The notes below the pieces were generated by a model. It was given only the letters and a program-made list of their open reading frames with translations. It was not told the DNA's origin and ran no database searches. Shown piece after piece: positions 33,796 to 46,400 of a stretch of 64,000 bases of DNA. Both the position numbers and the translations under genes were made by a program. Source of the DNA: Pseudomonas gingeri. Its GTDB lineage: Bacteria > Pseudomonadota > Gammaproteobacteria > Pseudomonadales > Pseudomonadaceae. Every line of letters begins with the position of its first letter. Position 1 is the stretch's first letter. The stretch spans positions 49,300-113,299 of the forward strand of contig NZ_JACAOS010000001.1 in NCBI RefSeq assembly GCF_013386165.1, written 5' to 3'.

Positions 33796-35520
33796 TTAAA
33801 GAGTCTCGGAACCGGTCAGGCGCTTGATGGTGCTGCGCAGAAGTGGGCTGTCGGGCTGATCCTTGAGGAACTTGCCCCAGATTTGCCTGGCTTCGCGCTG
33901 CTTGCCGTTGGCCCACAGGACTTCGCCCAGGTGCGCGGCGACTTCCTGGTCGGGGAAACGCTCCAGGGCTTGGCGCAGCAGGCGTTCGGCTTCGTCGAGG
34001 TTGCCCAGGCGGAAATTCACCCAGCCAAGGCTGTCGAGCACGGCCGGATCTTCCGGGTTCAGCTGGTGAGCCTTCTCGATCAGCTCCTTGGCCTCGGCGT
34101 AGCGGGTCGTGCGGTCCGACAGGGTGTAGCCGAGGGCGTTCAGCGCCATGGCATTGTCGGGCTCGCGCTTGAGGATGGCGCGCAGGTCTTTCTCCATTTG
34201 CGCCAGGTCGTCACGCTTTTCCGCCTGCATGGCGCGGGTGTAAAGCAGGTTCAGGTCGTCGGGGTACTGCAACAGGGCTTGCTGCAGAACGCTCCAGGCG
34301 CGATCGCCCTGATGGTTGGCGGACAGAATCTCGGCTTCGATCAGGTAGAGCTGGATCGCGTAGTCCGGCTGCTCGTCACGGGCCGTCTTGAGTTTGCTCG
34401 AAGCCTCGTCGCCGCGCCCGGTGGTGACCAGGATATCGGTCTGGCGCAGTTGTGCCGGCAGATAGTCGTTGCCCGGTCCGACCTGGCTGTACTCTTCCAG
34501 GGCGGTTTGCAGGTCGTTGTGCTCTTCGGCGATGCGGCCTAGGTTCAGGTGCGCCGAATCGACATGGCTGTCACGGGTGATCAGTTGATCCAGATAGCCC
34601 TTGGCTTCATCCCAGGCCTTGGCCTCAAGGCAAACCAGCGCCAGGGAGAAACGCAGTTCGTCATCTTCCGGGTATTGCTGCACCAGGCTGGAGAACTGGG
34701 TCTTGGCGTCGGCCATGCGGTCCTGTTCCACCAGCGTACGGGCGTAGGTCAGGCGCAGGCGCTTGTCGTCCGGGTACTGCTTGATGCTTTTTTCCAGGAT
34801 CGGCAAGGCTTCCTTGCCGCGGTTCAGTGCTTGCAGCAGGCGCGCGCGCAGCAGGATCGGTGCGATCTCGCCGTCTTCCGGCGGATTTTTCTCCAGCAGC
34901 GTCAAGGCGCCCTGGGTGTCGCCGTCCTGTTGCAGCAACAAGGCCTTGCCGAAAATCAGCTGGCTGTTCTTCGGATGCTTGACCAGCAAACGGTCGAAAC
35001 TTTTCTTCAGTCCGTTGCGGGTGTCCTGGTCGGTGTCGGCGGCTGACAGGGCAAGAAAGTCGAAATGGGTGTCGCCCTTGCCTTGCAGGACCTTCTCCAT
35101 ATAGACCATGGAGTCGTCATAACGCCCGCTGCGGGCCAGCTGGATAGCCGCCGCGCGTTGCGCCTCGAGGTCGTCCGGAGCGTTTTTCGCCCAGATCAGC
35201 GAGGTGTCGAGGGCGGCCTGGTCGGCGCCCAGGTACTCGGCAATCCGGAAGGCCCGCTCGGAAATCCCCGGATCCTGGGTATTGATCGCCTGGGTCACGT
35301 AGTTGTCCAGCGCGATATCGAAACGATTTCGCTGCCCGGCCAGCTCCGCGCTCAACAGGCTGAACACCGTATCTTCGGTGAACGAGCTGTAGACCTTGGG
35401 CTTTTCCGGGGCCGGAGTGGTGTCTTCAGCCAGCGGCGTACGCCCCGGCGACACGGGTGCCAAGGCTTGGCAGCCGCTGAGGAAGACAAAAGCGAGGAGC
35501 AACGCGGAGGATCTATTCAT
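33796..35520 (-). CDS. lbcA: outer-membrane TPR lipoprotein, LbcA type
   Basis: 574 residues from the ATG at 35520 ([17 protein letters not shown]), which carries a lipobox with the cysteine at 17; AGGAG precedes it. Nearly all the rest is TPR-like helical repeats, e.g. [20 protein letters not shown] and [20 protein letters not shown]. In P. aeruginosa the gene at this position (PA4667, between lolB and divergent hemA) is LbcA, an adaptor that binds the protease CtpA and delivers cell-wall hydrolases for degradation. Identity rests on synteny and domain content. Confidence 0.88.
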   Translation of the reverse strand: MNRSSALLLAFVFLSGCQALAPVSPGRTPLAEDTTPAPEKPKVYSSFTEDTVFSLLSAELAGQRNRFDIALDNYVTQAINTQDPGISERAFRIAEYLGADQAALDTSLIWAKNAPDDLEAQRAAAIQLARSGRYDDSMVYMEKVLQGKGDTHFDFLALSAADTDQDTRNGLKKSFDRLLVKHPKNSQLIFGKALLLQQDGDTQGALTLLEKNPPEDGEIAPILLRARLLQALNRGKEALPILEKSIKQYPDDKRLRLTYARTLVEQDRMADAKTQFSSLVQQYPEDDELRFSLALVCLEAKAWDEAKGYLDQLITRDSHVDSAHLNLGRIAEEHNDLQTALEEYSQVGPGNDYLPAQLRQTDILVTTGRGDEASSKLKTARDEQPDYAIQLYLIEAEILSANHQGDRAWSVLQQALLQYPDDLNLLYTRAMQAEKRDDLAQMEKDLRAILKREPDNAMALNALGYTLSDRTTRYAEAKELIEKAHQLNPEDPAVLDSLGWVNFRLGNLDEAERLLRQALERFPDQEVAAHLGEVLWANGKQREARQIWGKFLKDQPDSPLLRSTIKRLTGSETL

Positions 35521-35624
35521 ATAGGAGAAGGACGACTTACCTGCGGGTCGGGGCATCATGACACAAGCGGCGGGCAGAACCATACCCGAGACGCTCACCA
35601 GACACTTATAGCAACGTTACATTA

Positions 35625-35679
35625 GGACAATAGTCGGCAATGGTTGTTCTGAATCAGTCGAAGGTGGACAATTGTCGGC
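35625..35679. promoter_or_regulatory. repeated GGACAATWGTCGGC element in hemA-lbcA promoter region
   Basis: GGACAATAGTCGGC (35625-35638) and GGACAATTGTCGGC (35666-35679) differ at one base and start 41 bp apart, about four helical turns. The second contains the perfect palindrome GACAATTGTC. They lie between divergent lbcA and hemA, the second 25 bp before the hemA start. This may be a paired operator; I do not know the binder. Confidence 0.45.
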
Positions 35680-35704
35680 TTATCGACATCATCAGCGACC
35701 CTGA

Positions 35705-36994
35705 ATGGCCTTCCTCGCACTCGGCATCAACCACAAGACGGCGTCCGTAGACGTGCGCGAGCGCGTGGCTTTTACCCCCGAGCAATTGGTGGAGGCCCTG
35801 CAGCAGCTGTGTCGCCTCACCGACAGCCGTGAAGCCGCGATCCTCTCCACCTGCAACCGCAGTGAACTGTATATCGAGCAGGAGCACATTACCGCGGACT
35901 CGGTCTTGCGCTGGCTGGCGGATTATCACCACCTGAGTCTTGAAGAGCTGCGGGCCTGTGCCTATGTCCACGAAGACGATGCCGCCGTTCGTCATATGAT
36001 GCGCGTCGCTTCGGGCCTGGACTCGCTGGTGTTGGGCGAGCCGCAGATTCTCGGCCAGATGAAGTCGGCCTATGCCGTGGCGCGGGAGGCGGGGACCATC
36101 GGTCCGCTGCTCGGGCGTTTGTTCCAGGCCACCTTCAGTGCCGCCAAGCAGGTGCGCACCGACACCGCCATCGGCGAGAACCCGGTCTCGGTGGCCTTTG
36201 CCGCCGTCAGCCTGGCGAAACAGATTTTCAGCGATCTGCAACGCAGCAGCGCGTTGCTGATCGGTGCCGGCGAAACCATCACCCTGGTTGCCCGCCACCT
36301 GCACGAGCAGGGCGTCAAGCGTATCGTGGTGGCCAACCGGACCCTGGAGCGGGCCAAGATCCTCGCCGAAGAGTTCGGTGCCCATGCGGTGCTGCTGGCC
36401 GATATCCCCCAGGAACTGGTGCACAGCGACATCGTCATCAGCTCCACCGCCAGCCAGTTGCCGATCCTCGGCAAGGGCGCGGTGGAAAGTGCCTTGAAAC
36501 TGCGCAAGCACAAGCCGATCTTCATGGTGGATATCGCCGTACCTCGGGATATCGAGCCGGAAGTCGGCGAGTTGGACGACGTTTACCTCTATAGCGTCGA
36601 CGATCTCCACGAAGTGGTCGCCGAAAACCTCAAGAGCCGCCAGGGCGCCGCGCAAGCCGCCGAAGAACTGGTGAGCGGCGGCGTCGACGATTTCATGGCG
36701 CGCCTGCGCGAGCTGGCCGCGGTGGACGTGTTGCGCGCCTATCGCCAGCAAAGCGAACGCCTGCGCGACGAAGAACTGCAAAAGGCCCAGCGTCTGCTGG
36801 CCAACGGCAGCAGCGCCGAAGAGGTGCTGATGCAACTGGCCCGCGGCCTGACCAACAAATTGATGCATGCGCCCAGCGTGCAACTGAAAAAGTTGTCCGC
36901 CGAAGGCCGCCTCGATGCGCTGGCCATGGCCCAGGAACTCTTTGCCCTCGGTGAGGGCTCATCGGATAGCTTTTCGGATAAGAAACCGCAATGA
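35705..36994 (+). CDS. hemA: glutamyl-tRNA reductase
   Basis: 429 residues. Catalytic cysteine in [10 protein letters not shown] (about 48-57), the tRNA-binding and NADPH regions [13 protein letters not shown] and [16 protein letters not shown], and a C-terminal dimerisation helix. It reduces Glu-tRNA to glutamate semialdehyde, the first committed haem step in pseudomonads. Its stop overlaps the prfA start by four bases. It is divergent from lbcA, and a repeated element lies in the promoter gap. Confidence 0.97.
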   Translation: MAFLALGINHKTASVDVRERVAFTPEQLVEALQQLCRLTDSREAAILSTCNRSELYIEQEHITADSVLRWLADYHHLSLEELRACAYVHEDDAAVRHMMRVASGLDSLVLGEPQILGQMKSAYAVAREAGTIGPLLGRLFQATFSAAKQVRTDTAIGENPVSVAFAAVSLAKQIFSDLQRSSALLIGAGETITLVARHLHEQGVKRIVVANRTLERAKILAEEFGAHAVLLADIPQELVHSDIVISSTASQLPILGKGAVESALKLRKHKPIFMVDIAVPRDIEPEVGELDDVYLYSVDDLHEVVAENLKSRQGAAQAAEELVSGGVDDFMARLRELAAVDVLRAYRQQSERLRDEELQKAQRLLANGSSAEEVLMQLARGLTNKLMHAPSVQLKKLSAEGRLDALAMAQELFALGEGSSDSFSDKKPQ

Positions 36995-38073
36995 AAGCGT
37001 CACTGCTCAATAAGCTGGACATCCTCCAGGACCGTTTCGAGGAACTGACCGCCTTGCTTGGCGATGGCGAAGTCATTTCCGATCAGAACAAGTTCCGCGC
37101 CTATTCCAAGGAGTACGCCGAAGTCGAGCCGATTGTCGCCGCCTACATACTGGTGTTGAAGGTGCAGTCGGACCTGGAAGGCGCCCAGGCGCTGCTCAAG
37201 GACAACGACCCTGACATGCGCGAAATGGCTGTCGAGGAAGTCCGCGAGGCCAAGGAACAACTGATCGAGCTGGAGGGCAACCTGCAACGCATGTTGCTGC
37301 CCAAGGACCCCAACGACGGTCGCAACGTGTTCCTCGAAATCCGCGCCGGCACCGGCGGCGACGAAGCGGCGATCTTCTCCGGCGACCTGTTCCGCATGTA
37401 CTCGCGGTATGCCGAGCGGCGTGGCTGGCGTGTGGAGATCCTCTCGGAAAACGTCGGTGAGCATGGCGGCTATAAAGAAGTCATTGCCCGGGTCGAAGGC
37501 GACAACGTCTACGGCAAGCTGAAATTCGAATCCGGTGCCCACCGCGTCCAGCGCGTGCCGGCCACCGAATCCCAGGGCCGTATCCACACCTCGGCCTGCA
37601 CCGTCGCGGTATTGCCCGAGCCGGACGAACAGGAAGCCATCGAGATCAACCCGGCGGACCTGCGCGTCGACACCTACCGCTCCTCCGGCGCCGGTGGCCA
37701 GCACGTCAACAAGACCGACTCGGCGATCCGCATTACCCACTTGCCTTCGGGGATTGTGGTCGAGTGCCAGGAGGAACGCTCCCAGCACAAGAACCGTGCA
37801 CGGGCCATGTCCTGGTTGTCGGCCAAGCTCAACGACCAGCAGACCAGCGCCGCGGCCAATGCCATCGCCAGCGAGCGCAAGCTGCTGGTCGGCTCGGGCG
37901 ACCGCTCCGAACGTATCCGTACCTACAACTTTCCCCAGGGCCGGGTCACCGACCACCGTGTCAACCTGACCCTGTATTCCCTGGATGAAGTGCTGGCCGG
38001 GGGCGTGGAAGCCGTTATCGAACCGCTGTTGGCCGAATATCAGGCCGATCAACTGGCCGCCTTGGGTGATTGA
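36991..38073 (+). CDS. prfA: peptide chain release factor 1
   Basis: 360 residues. The GGQ loop is [17 protein letters not shown] (about 227-243), and the RF1 stop-recognition P-x-T-type region ([13 protein letters not shown]) is present. It terminates at UAA and UAG. PrmC, encoded immediately downstream, methylates the GGQ glutamine, so enzyme and substrate are made together. Confidence 0.97.
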   Translation: MKASLLNKLDILQDRFEELTALLGDGEVISDQNKFRAYSKEYAEVEPIVAAYILVLKVQSDLEGAQALLKDNDPDMREMAVEEVREAKEQLIELEGNLQRMLLPKDPNDGRNVFLEIRAGTGGDEAAIFSGDLFRMYSRYAERRGWRVEILSENVGEHGGYKEVIARVEGDNVYGKLKFESGAHRVQRVPATESQGRIHTSACTVAVLPEPDEQEAIEINPADLRVDTYRSSGAGGQHVNKTDSAIRITHLPSGIVVECQEERSQHKNRARAMSWLSAKLNDQQTSAAANAIASERKLLVGSGDRSERIRTYNFPQGRVTDHRVNLTLYSLDEVLAGGVEAVIEPLLAEYQADQLAALGD

Positions 38074-38904
38074 ATGACCATTATTGCCAGTCTGTTACGC
38101 GCCGCCGACCTGCCTGATTCGCCGACCGCGCGCCTGGACGCCGAACTGCTGTTGGCCGCCGCCCTGGGCAAGTCCCGCAGCTACCTGCACACCTGGCCGG
38201 AAAAGATTGTCAGCAGCGAAGCCGCGCTGGCCTTTTCCGACTTCCTGCTACGTCGCCGTGGCGGCGAGCCGGTGGCCTATATTCTCGGCCAGCAGGGGTT
38301 CTGGAAGCTGGACCTGGAAGTGGCGCCGCATACCCTGATTCCGCGTCCTGACACCGAATTGCTGGTGGAAGCCGCCCTTGAGTTGCTGCCCGCCACCCCG
38401 GCGCCGGTGCTCGACCTGGGCACCGGCAGCGGCGCGATTGCCCTGGCCCTGGCCAACGAGCGTCCGGCCTGGCAAGTGACCGCCGTGGACCGCGTGCCGG
38501 AAGCCGTGGCCCTGGCCGAACGCAATCGCCAGCGCCTGGGCCTGAACAACGCCACGGTGTTGAACAGCCATTGGTTCAGTGCCCTGGACGGTCAGCGTTT
38601 CCAACTGATCATCAGCAACCCGCCGTACATTGCTTCGAGCGACCCGCACCTGGCCCAGGGCGATGTGCGTTTCGAACCGGCCAGCGCCCTGGTCGCCGGT
38701 GCCGATGGTCTGGACGACCTGCGCCTGATCATCGCCCAGGCGCCCCAGCATCTGCTGGCCGACGGCTGGTTGATGCTCGAACACGGTTACGATCAGGCCG
38801 AAGCCGTCCGCGAGCTGCTCTCGGCGCAGGGTTTCAGCGATGTCCACAGCCGTACTGACCTGGGCGGCCATCAACGCATCAGTCTGGGGCGCCTATCGTG
38901 CTGA
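38074..38904 (+). CDS. prmC: release-factor glutamine methyltransferase
   Basis: 276 residues. SAM site VLDLGTGSGAIALALA (about 111-126) and the N-methyltransferase motif NPPYIAS. The helical N-terminus carries RLDAELLLAAALGKSR. It methylates the glutamine in the GGQ motif of RF1 and RF2. The ATG directly follows the prfA stop, and the end overlaps the moeB start by seven bases. Confidence 0.97.
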   Translation: MTIIASLLRAADLPDSPTARLDAELLLAAALGKSRSYLHTWPEKIVSSEAALAFSDFLLRRRGGEPVAYILGQQGFWKLDLEVAPHTLIPRPDTELLVEAALELLPATPAPVLDLGTGSGAIALALANERPAWQVTAVDRVPEAVALAERNRQRLGLNNATVLNSHWFSALDGQRFQLIISNPPYIASSDPHLAQGDVRFEPASALVAGADGLDDLRLIIAQAPQHLLADGWLMLEHGYDQAEAVRELLSAQGFSDVHSRTDLGGHQRISLGRLSC

Positions 38905-39653
38905 GTGACCAGGAGCTGTTGCGCTATAGCCGGCAGATCCTGTTGCAACAGGTCGATATCGACGGCCAGTTGCGTCTGAAAAACAGCCGGGTGCTGATCG
39001 TCGGCCTCGGCGGCCTCGGCGCTCCGGTGGCGCTTTACCTGGCGGCCGCCGGGGTCGGCGAGCTGCACCTGGCGGACTTCGACACGGTCGAACTGACCAA
39101 CCTGCAACGCCAGATCATCCACGACACCGCCAGCATCGGCGCGACCAAGGTCGACTCGGCGTTGCGGCGGCTGGCGGCGATCAACCCTGAAGTGACCCTG
39201 GTCGCCCATCGCCAGGCCCTCGACGGCGATTCCCTGGGTGTCGCGGTGGCGGCGGTGGATCTGGTGCTCGATTGCTGCGACAACTTCGCCACCCGCGAGG
39301 CGGTCAACGCCGCCTGTGTCGCCGCTGGCAAGCCGCTGGTGAGCGGCGCGGCGATTCGCCTCGAAGGCCAACTCTCGGTGTTCGACCCGCGCCGTCCCGA
39401 AAGCCCTTGCTACCACTGCTTGTACGGGCATGGCGGCGAGGCCGAACTGACCTGCAGTGAAGCCGGCGTCGTCGGCCCGCTGGTGGGCCTGGTCGGTAGC
39501 CTGCAAGCCCTGGAAGCCTTGAAACTGCTGGCCGGTTTCGGCGAGCCGCTGGTGGGACGCCTGCTGCTGATCGATGCCCTGGGCACGAAATTTCGCGAGT
39601 TGCGGGTCAAGCGCGATCCGCAGTGCAGCGTCTGTGGTGACGGCGATGCGTGA
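38898..39653 (+). CDS. moeB: MoeB/ThiF-family adenylyltransferase
   Basis: 251 residues from a GTG start. E1-like features: [16 protein letters not shown], the ATP site [37 protein letters not shown], and two zinc CxxC pairs, CYHC and CSVC. MoeB adenylates the C-terminus of MoaD in molybdopterin synthesis; this syntenic gene in Pseudomonas is annotated so, though ThiS could also be the partner. It overlaps murI by eight bases. Confidence 0.9.
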   Translation: MLSDQELLRYSRQILLQQVDIDGQLRLKNSRVLIVGLGGLGAPVALYLAAAGVGELHLADFDTVELTNLQRQIIHDTASIGATKVDSALRRLAAINPEVTLVAHRQALDGDSLGVAVAAVDLVLDCCDNFATREAVNAACVAAGKPLVSGAAIRLEGQLSVFDPRRPESPCYHCLYGHGGEAELTCSEAGVVGPLVGLVGSLQALEALKLLAGFGEPLVGRLLLIDALGTKFRELRVKRDPQCSVCGDGDA

Positions 39654-40437
39654 GGCTCCGGTCGCGGTATTCGACTCTGGCGTCGGCGGCTTGTCGGTGC
39701 TCAAGGAAATCCAGGCCCTGTTGCCCAATGAGTCGCTGCTGTATGTCGCCGACTGCGGGCATATCCCCTATGGCGAAAAAAGCCCGGAATACATTCGCCA
39801 ACGTTGCGCGGTGATCGCCGAGTTCTTTCGTGAGCAGGGCGCCAAGGCGCTGGTGATTGCCTGCAATACTGCGACGGTGGCCGGTGCCGCCGATTTGCGT
39901 CAGCGTTACCCGGACTGGCCGCTGGTGGGCATGGAACCGGCGGTCAAACCCGCAGCGGCGGCCACCCGCAGTGGTGTGGTCGGGGTGCTGGCCACCACCG
40001 GGACCTTGCAAAGCGCCAAGTTCGCCGCCTTGCTCGACCGCTTTGCCAACGATGTGCGGGTGATCACCCAACCTTGTCCTGGCCTGGTGGAAATGATCGA
40101 AGACGGCGACCTGCACAGCGAGGCCTTGCGCCAGTTGCTACGCCACTATGTCGACCCTTTGCTGGCGGCGGGTTGCGACACCATTATCCTCGGCTGCACC
40201 CACTATCCCTTCCTCAAGGCGCTGCTGCTGGAGATGATTCCGGCCTCCATCCACCTGATCGATACCGGTGCCGCCGTGGCCCGGCAACTCCAGCGCTTGC
40301 TGGAGGCCCGCGACCTGCTGTCCGCCGGGCCGGCGCGCGGGGCGCAATTCTGGACCAGTGGCGATCCCGATCATTTCAGGAAAATCCTGCCAATGCTCTG
40401 GCAGAAGCCGGGGGTGGTGCAAAGCTTCACAGGGTAA
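39646..40437 (+). CDS. murI: glutamate racemase
   Basis: 263 residues from the ATG at 39646 ([22 protein letters not shown]); the open frame further upstream lies inside moeB. The two catalytic cysteines are in [12 protein letters not shown] and [13 protein letters not shown]. It interconverts L- and D-glutamate for peptidoglycan. It ends the hemA-prfA-prmC-moeB-murI operon; an inverted repeat CACAGGG/CCCTGTG spans 40427-40471 just after it. Confidence 0.96.
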   Translation: MREAPVAVFDSGVGGLSVLKEIQALLPNESLLYVADCGHIPYGEKSPEYIRQRCAVIAEFFREQGAKALVIACNTATVAGAADLRQRYPDWPLVGMEPAVKPAAAATRSGVVGVLATTGTLQSAKFAALLDRFANDVRVITQPCPGLVEMIEDGDLHSEALRQLLRHYVDPLLAAGCDTIILGCTHYPFLKALLLEMIPASIHLIDTGAAVARQLQRLLEARDLLSAGPARGAQFWTSGDPDHFRKILPMLWQKPGVVQSFTG

Positions 40438-40481
40438 ACGTCGACGTAGCTCGGCGAATCCCCTGTGAGTTGTGCGGGTTG

Positions 40482-43400
40482 TCAGCCACCTTCGCTTTGG
40501 CGTTTGAGGCTGGCCAATGCGGCGAACACATCGTCTTCATCAATGGGGTAGCGGTCGATCTGGACCCAGCTCCAATCGCCGTTGTCCCCGAGTTTTTCCA
40601 GCGCCTCGTCCGTTCCGGTGTAGCCCCAGAGGGCACTGTGATTACTGGCACGACAGCGCTGGGGGAAGTGTTCCTGTAGCGCCTGGCGCGTCGGGTCTGC
40701 GGCGGCCAACCTTTGCACACAGGCCTTGAGCTCGCGGGTGCCACTGAACTCGCTCAATGCCGAGGTGGATGCTGGCACGTGCATCAGCAGCGTGCCCTGA
40801 TGGGGATCGCCGAGTACCAGGATGTCATCGGACGGATAGCCGTTGATGCTCAAGCGGTGCACCTGCACCTGGCGCGGCCCCGGGGTCGATGGGTCGCGCT
40901 CGTGCCAGGGCAGCAGTTGCAGCAGCATTGAGTACACGGCGTCCGAGTAGCCGCCCCGCAAGCGTGCGCGCTGAACTTCCAGCCGGTATTGCGCACGCAG
41001 ATAATCGCCGTAGCACTGCTCGTTGCCTGGCAAGCCGTCGGCGGGCTGGGCACTCCAGAACCCCGCCGAGCGCCCGCCGAACTTCCGATACTCGGCGTTC
41101 AGATAGTCCCTCAGTGCGGTCAGTGTCGCGGCGGCCTCCTGGACCTTCTCGCGCTGCGGGCTGGGGGCGATCACCAGCATTTCGGGTGATGTCGGGATCT
41201 GATACAGCTCCTCGCCGTGATCCTCCCCGTCCACGGGAATGGCCGCAAAGCTGCCATCGGCGGGTCGATAGTAAATGCCCCGCCCCGGACAGTCGGGCAC
41301 CGACAGGTCCTCGATCAGCACCGATGCACCCAGTTGCTGACGGCTTTGCAGTGCTTGCAGGCGTTGCACCAGCGTACTCATGCTCTCGTGGTCCCGTGCG
41401 CTCAGTGTCACCAGCGTGCAGCGCCCGTCGGCAAGATCCAGTCGGTAGGCCTCGTCGAGTTTGTTGACCGCATACAGGATCTCCTTGCCCTCGACCTGCA
41501 CCACAACGCCGCCCACCGTCAGCCGGCCGGGCTCAAGCTGGAGGTCGTCCGGGCGACTCAGGTGATCGGTGTGCAGCACCCAGGTGGAGGGCTGTGAGCT
41601 GGCGCAGTTGGACAGATTGATCGTCGCGCCGTCACTCAGGTAGAGGTCATATTGGCTGCCCTGGCCTTCGATGTCGTAGCGCAGATACTGACCCCCTTGC
41701 GTCAAGTCGCCGATGATCAACGGCGGTGCGCTCTGTCCCAGGCTGACGCGGATACGCGTGGGGTGGTAGCGAGGCTCCAGCCTGTCCACGACCTTCTGGA
41801 ACACCGCGACCCATTCGGCTTCGATGAACTGGCCTTGGGTCTTTTGCTCAAGCGCCTTGAACACCTGCAGTTCTGCGTCATTGCGCTGAGTTGCGCCCAG
41901 CAGCCAGCCATATTGCGGCAGATAGGTGTGCTCGGCCGTGACCGGCAGATGCAGGACGCGGATGTTCTCCGAAACGGGCAACGGTCTCTGCCCGGGAAGT
42001 TCCAGGACCAGGCCGAGATCAATCGCCAGGTGTTCATCCAGCAGCACCCGCGGATCGCCCGAAGCTGAATTGTCGACAGCGTAGATCTTCGGGCTGCCCA
42101 GGTAGACCTGGCCGTTGCGCTGATCCAGATGGGTCACCACCACGGGACCGTCTAGGCGTAGCCCATGGGTTTCCGGATCTTCGACATAACCGCTGCGATA
42201 GGCCTGGATCTCCCGGGTGAATTGCTCGCCCGTGCTCAGGACCTGTTGGGCCTTGGCAACAAACACCGACACCAGGCTGCTGACGCCCAGGCCCAGGCCT
42301 GCCAGCGGTATCGACAGCGGCCCGAGGAACTCGGCGCCCTCGGCAAACCCGGCCAGCACCGTGCCCAGCGCGAGTGTATCGAGCCCGACGTGGGTACCGT
42401 AGGTGGCTTTTTCCTCGGTGCTCTCGGCATGGGCCAGCAGGTAGCTGTCCACCCCCAGGCTGGCCAGGACCAGCAAGGCATTGCCGGCGGCCAACAATCC
42501 ACCCAGGGTCAGCGTTTTGCCGGCCAGGTGGATACCTCGACCGGCCTTGTCCAGCAGGCTGATGCTATCGGCGCCGAGGTGCCCGGCATCCTTCAGGCCG
42601 AGGTAAATCGCCTGGGCGAGTACTTTGCTATCGCAGGCGACGCCGACCACCACCTGGGCCAGTTGGGTGTAGAACTGCACCTGGACCGCACTGGACAGTT
42701 CCGCCGACAAGCCATGGCCTCTGCCGCTATTGAGCAGCAACAGCGCGAAGCCGGTATTCAGGCTGTTCAGGCCATCGAGTTGCGCCAGGCCATGGACCAT
42801 CTCGTGGTGGGTGACGCCCGGGCGCGGCTGCATCTGACCGCCCTGGAACTCGAAGTGTCGGTGGAGCGTGTCGAGGGTGCTGCGAATACGTGTCGAAAGC
42901 TTGGCCAGCGCGCTGGATTTATCCAGGGCCAGGTGTTGGCGTGGGGCACCGTCCGGGCTGATCAGTTCCATCGTGTAGCCATCGGCACTGGATTCGATGG
43001 CGTTGAGATCGGGGACCTGGCCGGCCCTCGAGGAGTCGGCTCCGAGCCTTTGCCACTCCTGTTGTGCGGCCTGGCCCAAGGTGGTGAAGGCGTTGCGTTG
43101 GGTTTGGGATTGCTCGGCCATGGAGGGATAGGGCCGGCGCACATCGCCGCCCAGACCCGGGGTGTCGATGAGTTGCCACGAACCGTCGGCGCGACGCTGC
43201 ACTTCATAGGTCGAACGCCTGAAACCTTCGCTGGCATGGATGATTCGAAAGCGGTCGCGGAAGGCCCGGACTTCGTAACGCAGACCTTCGTAGAGGATGT
43301 ACGTCCTGTCGCTCGGCGTGCGATACAGGCCTCGCGCATCCGGTTCAGACCGTTCCAGCGTCGATGGGCTCGGCATCTCATATCCCCTCAGCCAGGCCGG

Positions 43401-46400
43401 TTGCGGCCGCGTCGACGGTCTGGCCTCTTGCGTGTTCGGAAGCGCTGAGTGCAGCACCCTGCTCAGTTGGGACAGACTGCTGAGCGTGCGGCGCGGGTTG
43501 GTGAGTGCATGTCGAATCCTGGCATTGTCATGGGTGTTGCTGGTCAGTTGGGTCCACATCTTGTCGACGACTCGCCCCGATCGCTTCCTGAGGGAGGCAA
43601 ACAGCTCGGGGGTATCGAGCAGAAGCCGGAGCCTGGCATTGGCCAAAACGGTCGACTGGAATTGATGTCGGCTCCATGAAGGGGGATCGCTCTTGAAGGG
43701 TAAAAGCAGGGGCGCGATTTCCTGGAAGCCCATTTGCCTGGCCAACGCCAGCAGGTTCTGCTGATGGTCGAGGAGTCGGGACACCACGTCATCAGCCAAG
43801 GACTTTATCCCGTCGGCGTTCTCCAGCAGGTTGATGCGGATGATGCCGGCATCCGCGCAGCGGGCGATCAATCGTAGTCTGTCCGTCGAGATGTTCGGAT
43901 CGTTTAGCACATGGGCGATTTGATGGATGTTGAGCCCCTCTTCCAGGGGCGGGGTCAAGGTCGCTGAACTGAAAAGGATATCGACCCGCTCAAGCAGCGC
44001 AGGGACGCGACCGAGCACGCTTCTTAGCAAGTCACGCCGTGCGCTGATCTGATTGCCCACGTGCTGGAGTGCATACAGGCGTAGTTGGGTGGCCGTCACC
44101 CCATACTCCAGCAGGATCTGCCGGATGTTGTTATTGAAAATGAAGGTACGGTGAACTAGAAAATCGAGGTCTGCCGCTTGTGAGGGTCCAGCCAGCAGCG
44201 TTTCCAGCAGCGCCCGGCGTTTCGGTTCGTCGACCCACAAGGACAGTTCCGGACGAGGGGCGGCGTCAATATAGCGATCAATGACCTGGCGTATTTCGGC
44301 GGGCAGCGGGCGCAGGTTATGGCGCTCTTGAATGGAATTGAACGCATCATCGACGGCGGCGCTGATCCTCGATGAATGGGACGGCAAGATCGTTTCCAGG
44401 TAACGGATGGCCGGCTGAAAGAGACCGTACGGATTGGGGCCCCCTTTGAGGATGGCGGTCAACTCGCGATAGCCGCCTTCGCCCAGCCAGGCACTCAGCT
44501 CCAGGCAACGTTCAAGTGCCTTGGAATAGAGCGGTAGATGCTCCGAGATCACGAAGGGCACGATATCCGGATTGCGTTCGATATGATCGGCGGCGGCATT
44601 ACGCAGTCTCTCGACCGTGAACCTGCTGTTGTTCTGGTCCTGGTCCTGGTTCAGTGACAGGGCCACGGCATAAAAGAAGCTGTCTTCACCGGCGGGGACG
44701 TCCAGCGGTCGGCCATTGAGCCAGACGCGATAGTGATTCGGACTGTATCGGTAGAGCAGCACATCATGGAGGGCGCCGAACAACTCCGGGTTTACCCGGT
44801 ATCCATAGGTGTCTTCGCGCAGACCACTGCGGTAGCGTACTGACCAGCCAAATCCCGGTTCGCTGGCGTCGATAATCACCAGGCTGCTGCCTGGCGGCCA
44901 CTCTGCCAGGCAGGGCATGAGGGGCACAATGACGTCCATGACCATTGGGTTCCAGGACCCCAGGCGAACCAGGTTGGCGATGGTTGAAAGTCGCAGTGAC
45001 ACGACAGGCGGCAATTGCCCGCCGATGAATGGCCCCGTCGGCGCCCCGCCCAACAACCGTAGCCTGACTGGAGGGAGCGCTTGCAGTCGCGGGCCGGCCG
45101 TCAGCAAGGTCTTGCCGTCGGCCCCCGTCTGGCTGACCAGGGTGGCAATGTCCGTACTCGTGGGTGGCCGGGTGTCGGTGTTGGCGGTGCCCGACAGCGT
45201 GGCAATGTCTATTTCTCCGCTCGCCCTGATGCGTGGCAGCCAATCCTTTGCGGGCAGGAAGGTGCTGATCAAGCCTGCGCTCTTCTGAGCGACGACGGTG
45301 CCAAACGCCCACTGCTCGAAGAGTGATTGCCGGTCACTGGCGGTCTTGCCGGGGAGACGCCGGCGGGCCTGCTCGATCAGCGCGTCGCGTTGTATTTCGT
45401 AGAGGCACTGCTGCACGTTGCCCGGCATCGGGATCAGCTGGATGTGAGCGGCGTTCCCCGGGGGCGGCGACTCCAGGGTGGGCGTAGTCGATTTTCTCAG
45501 TCGCGCGGCAACATAGTCCCGCCACGGCGGTTCCTGGAAATAGTGGTCCAGGTCAGCGCGTTGGCTCAGTACCTTGAGGTCGATGCCATCGGCTGAGTCC
45601 GGGGTATGCAGCAGCACACTAGGGTCGTCCGGATCCGCGCTGGTGATCGCGAGCACGCCGCCGCCAATGATATGCAACGTGCTCTGGCCATTCTCGGGAG
45701 GCACCCATAAGCCCAGCGCATTGGCGATGATGGCGTGTGTGCCGAGCTTGGGACGAGTGGCCGGGTCCGGGTAGTCGAGCAGCACCTCGATCCACTGTTG
45801 CTGGCGCTCAGGGATTCGGCCATGGAGCGTGGCGTCCAGGAGCGCCAGTTGCAGGCAGGCGGCATTGGCGTATTGCCAGGTATCGCGGATCGTTTGTGCC
45901 CGTTGCGCGGTGGTCGAAACCGACGGCTCCTCGCTCAGTGCCTGGACGATGGCATCCAGTGCGGCCTGGTCCGGGATGAGCAGCCTGTCGACGCTGTCGT
46001 TGGGCGAGTTTGGCGGCAGCGCATTGATCAATGCCAGGGCCAGCGCCAGGCGGCCGGCCTGCACTTGGCCGGCGACCAGCCTGTAGCGTTGCCAGTCCTG
46101 CCTGTTGGCCTCCTTGAAGACTTGTCGCCAGACCCGGTATTGCAAGGCTTGCGAGCGCCGATTCAGGCGTGCGCCGATATCCAGGATGCGCCGCAGGTCT
46201 GCGGCGGCTTCGAGGCGTTTCAGCATGGCCTTCGAGGTGTCCGCCGGGGAGGCGGCAAACTCATCGTTCAGCCTCCTTTGCTGGGTGTCGCGCAGTAACC
46301 GGACCTGCCAGGCGAACAGGTTTTCGTGCTTGTCATCGCTGGCGCTGAAACGGTCCGCGATTTTTTTCCCGACTCGCACCAGCAGTGTCCTGTGCAGGAT

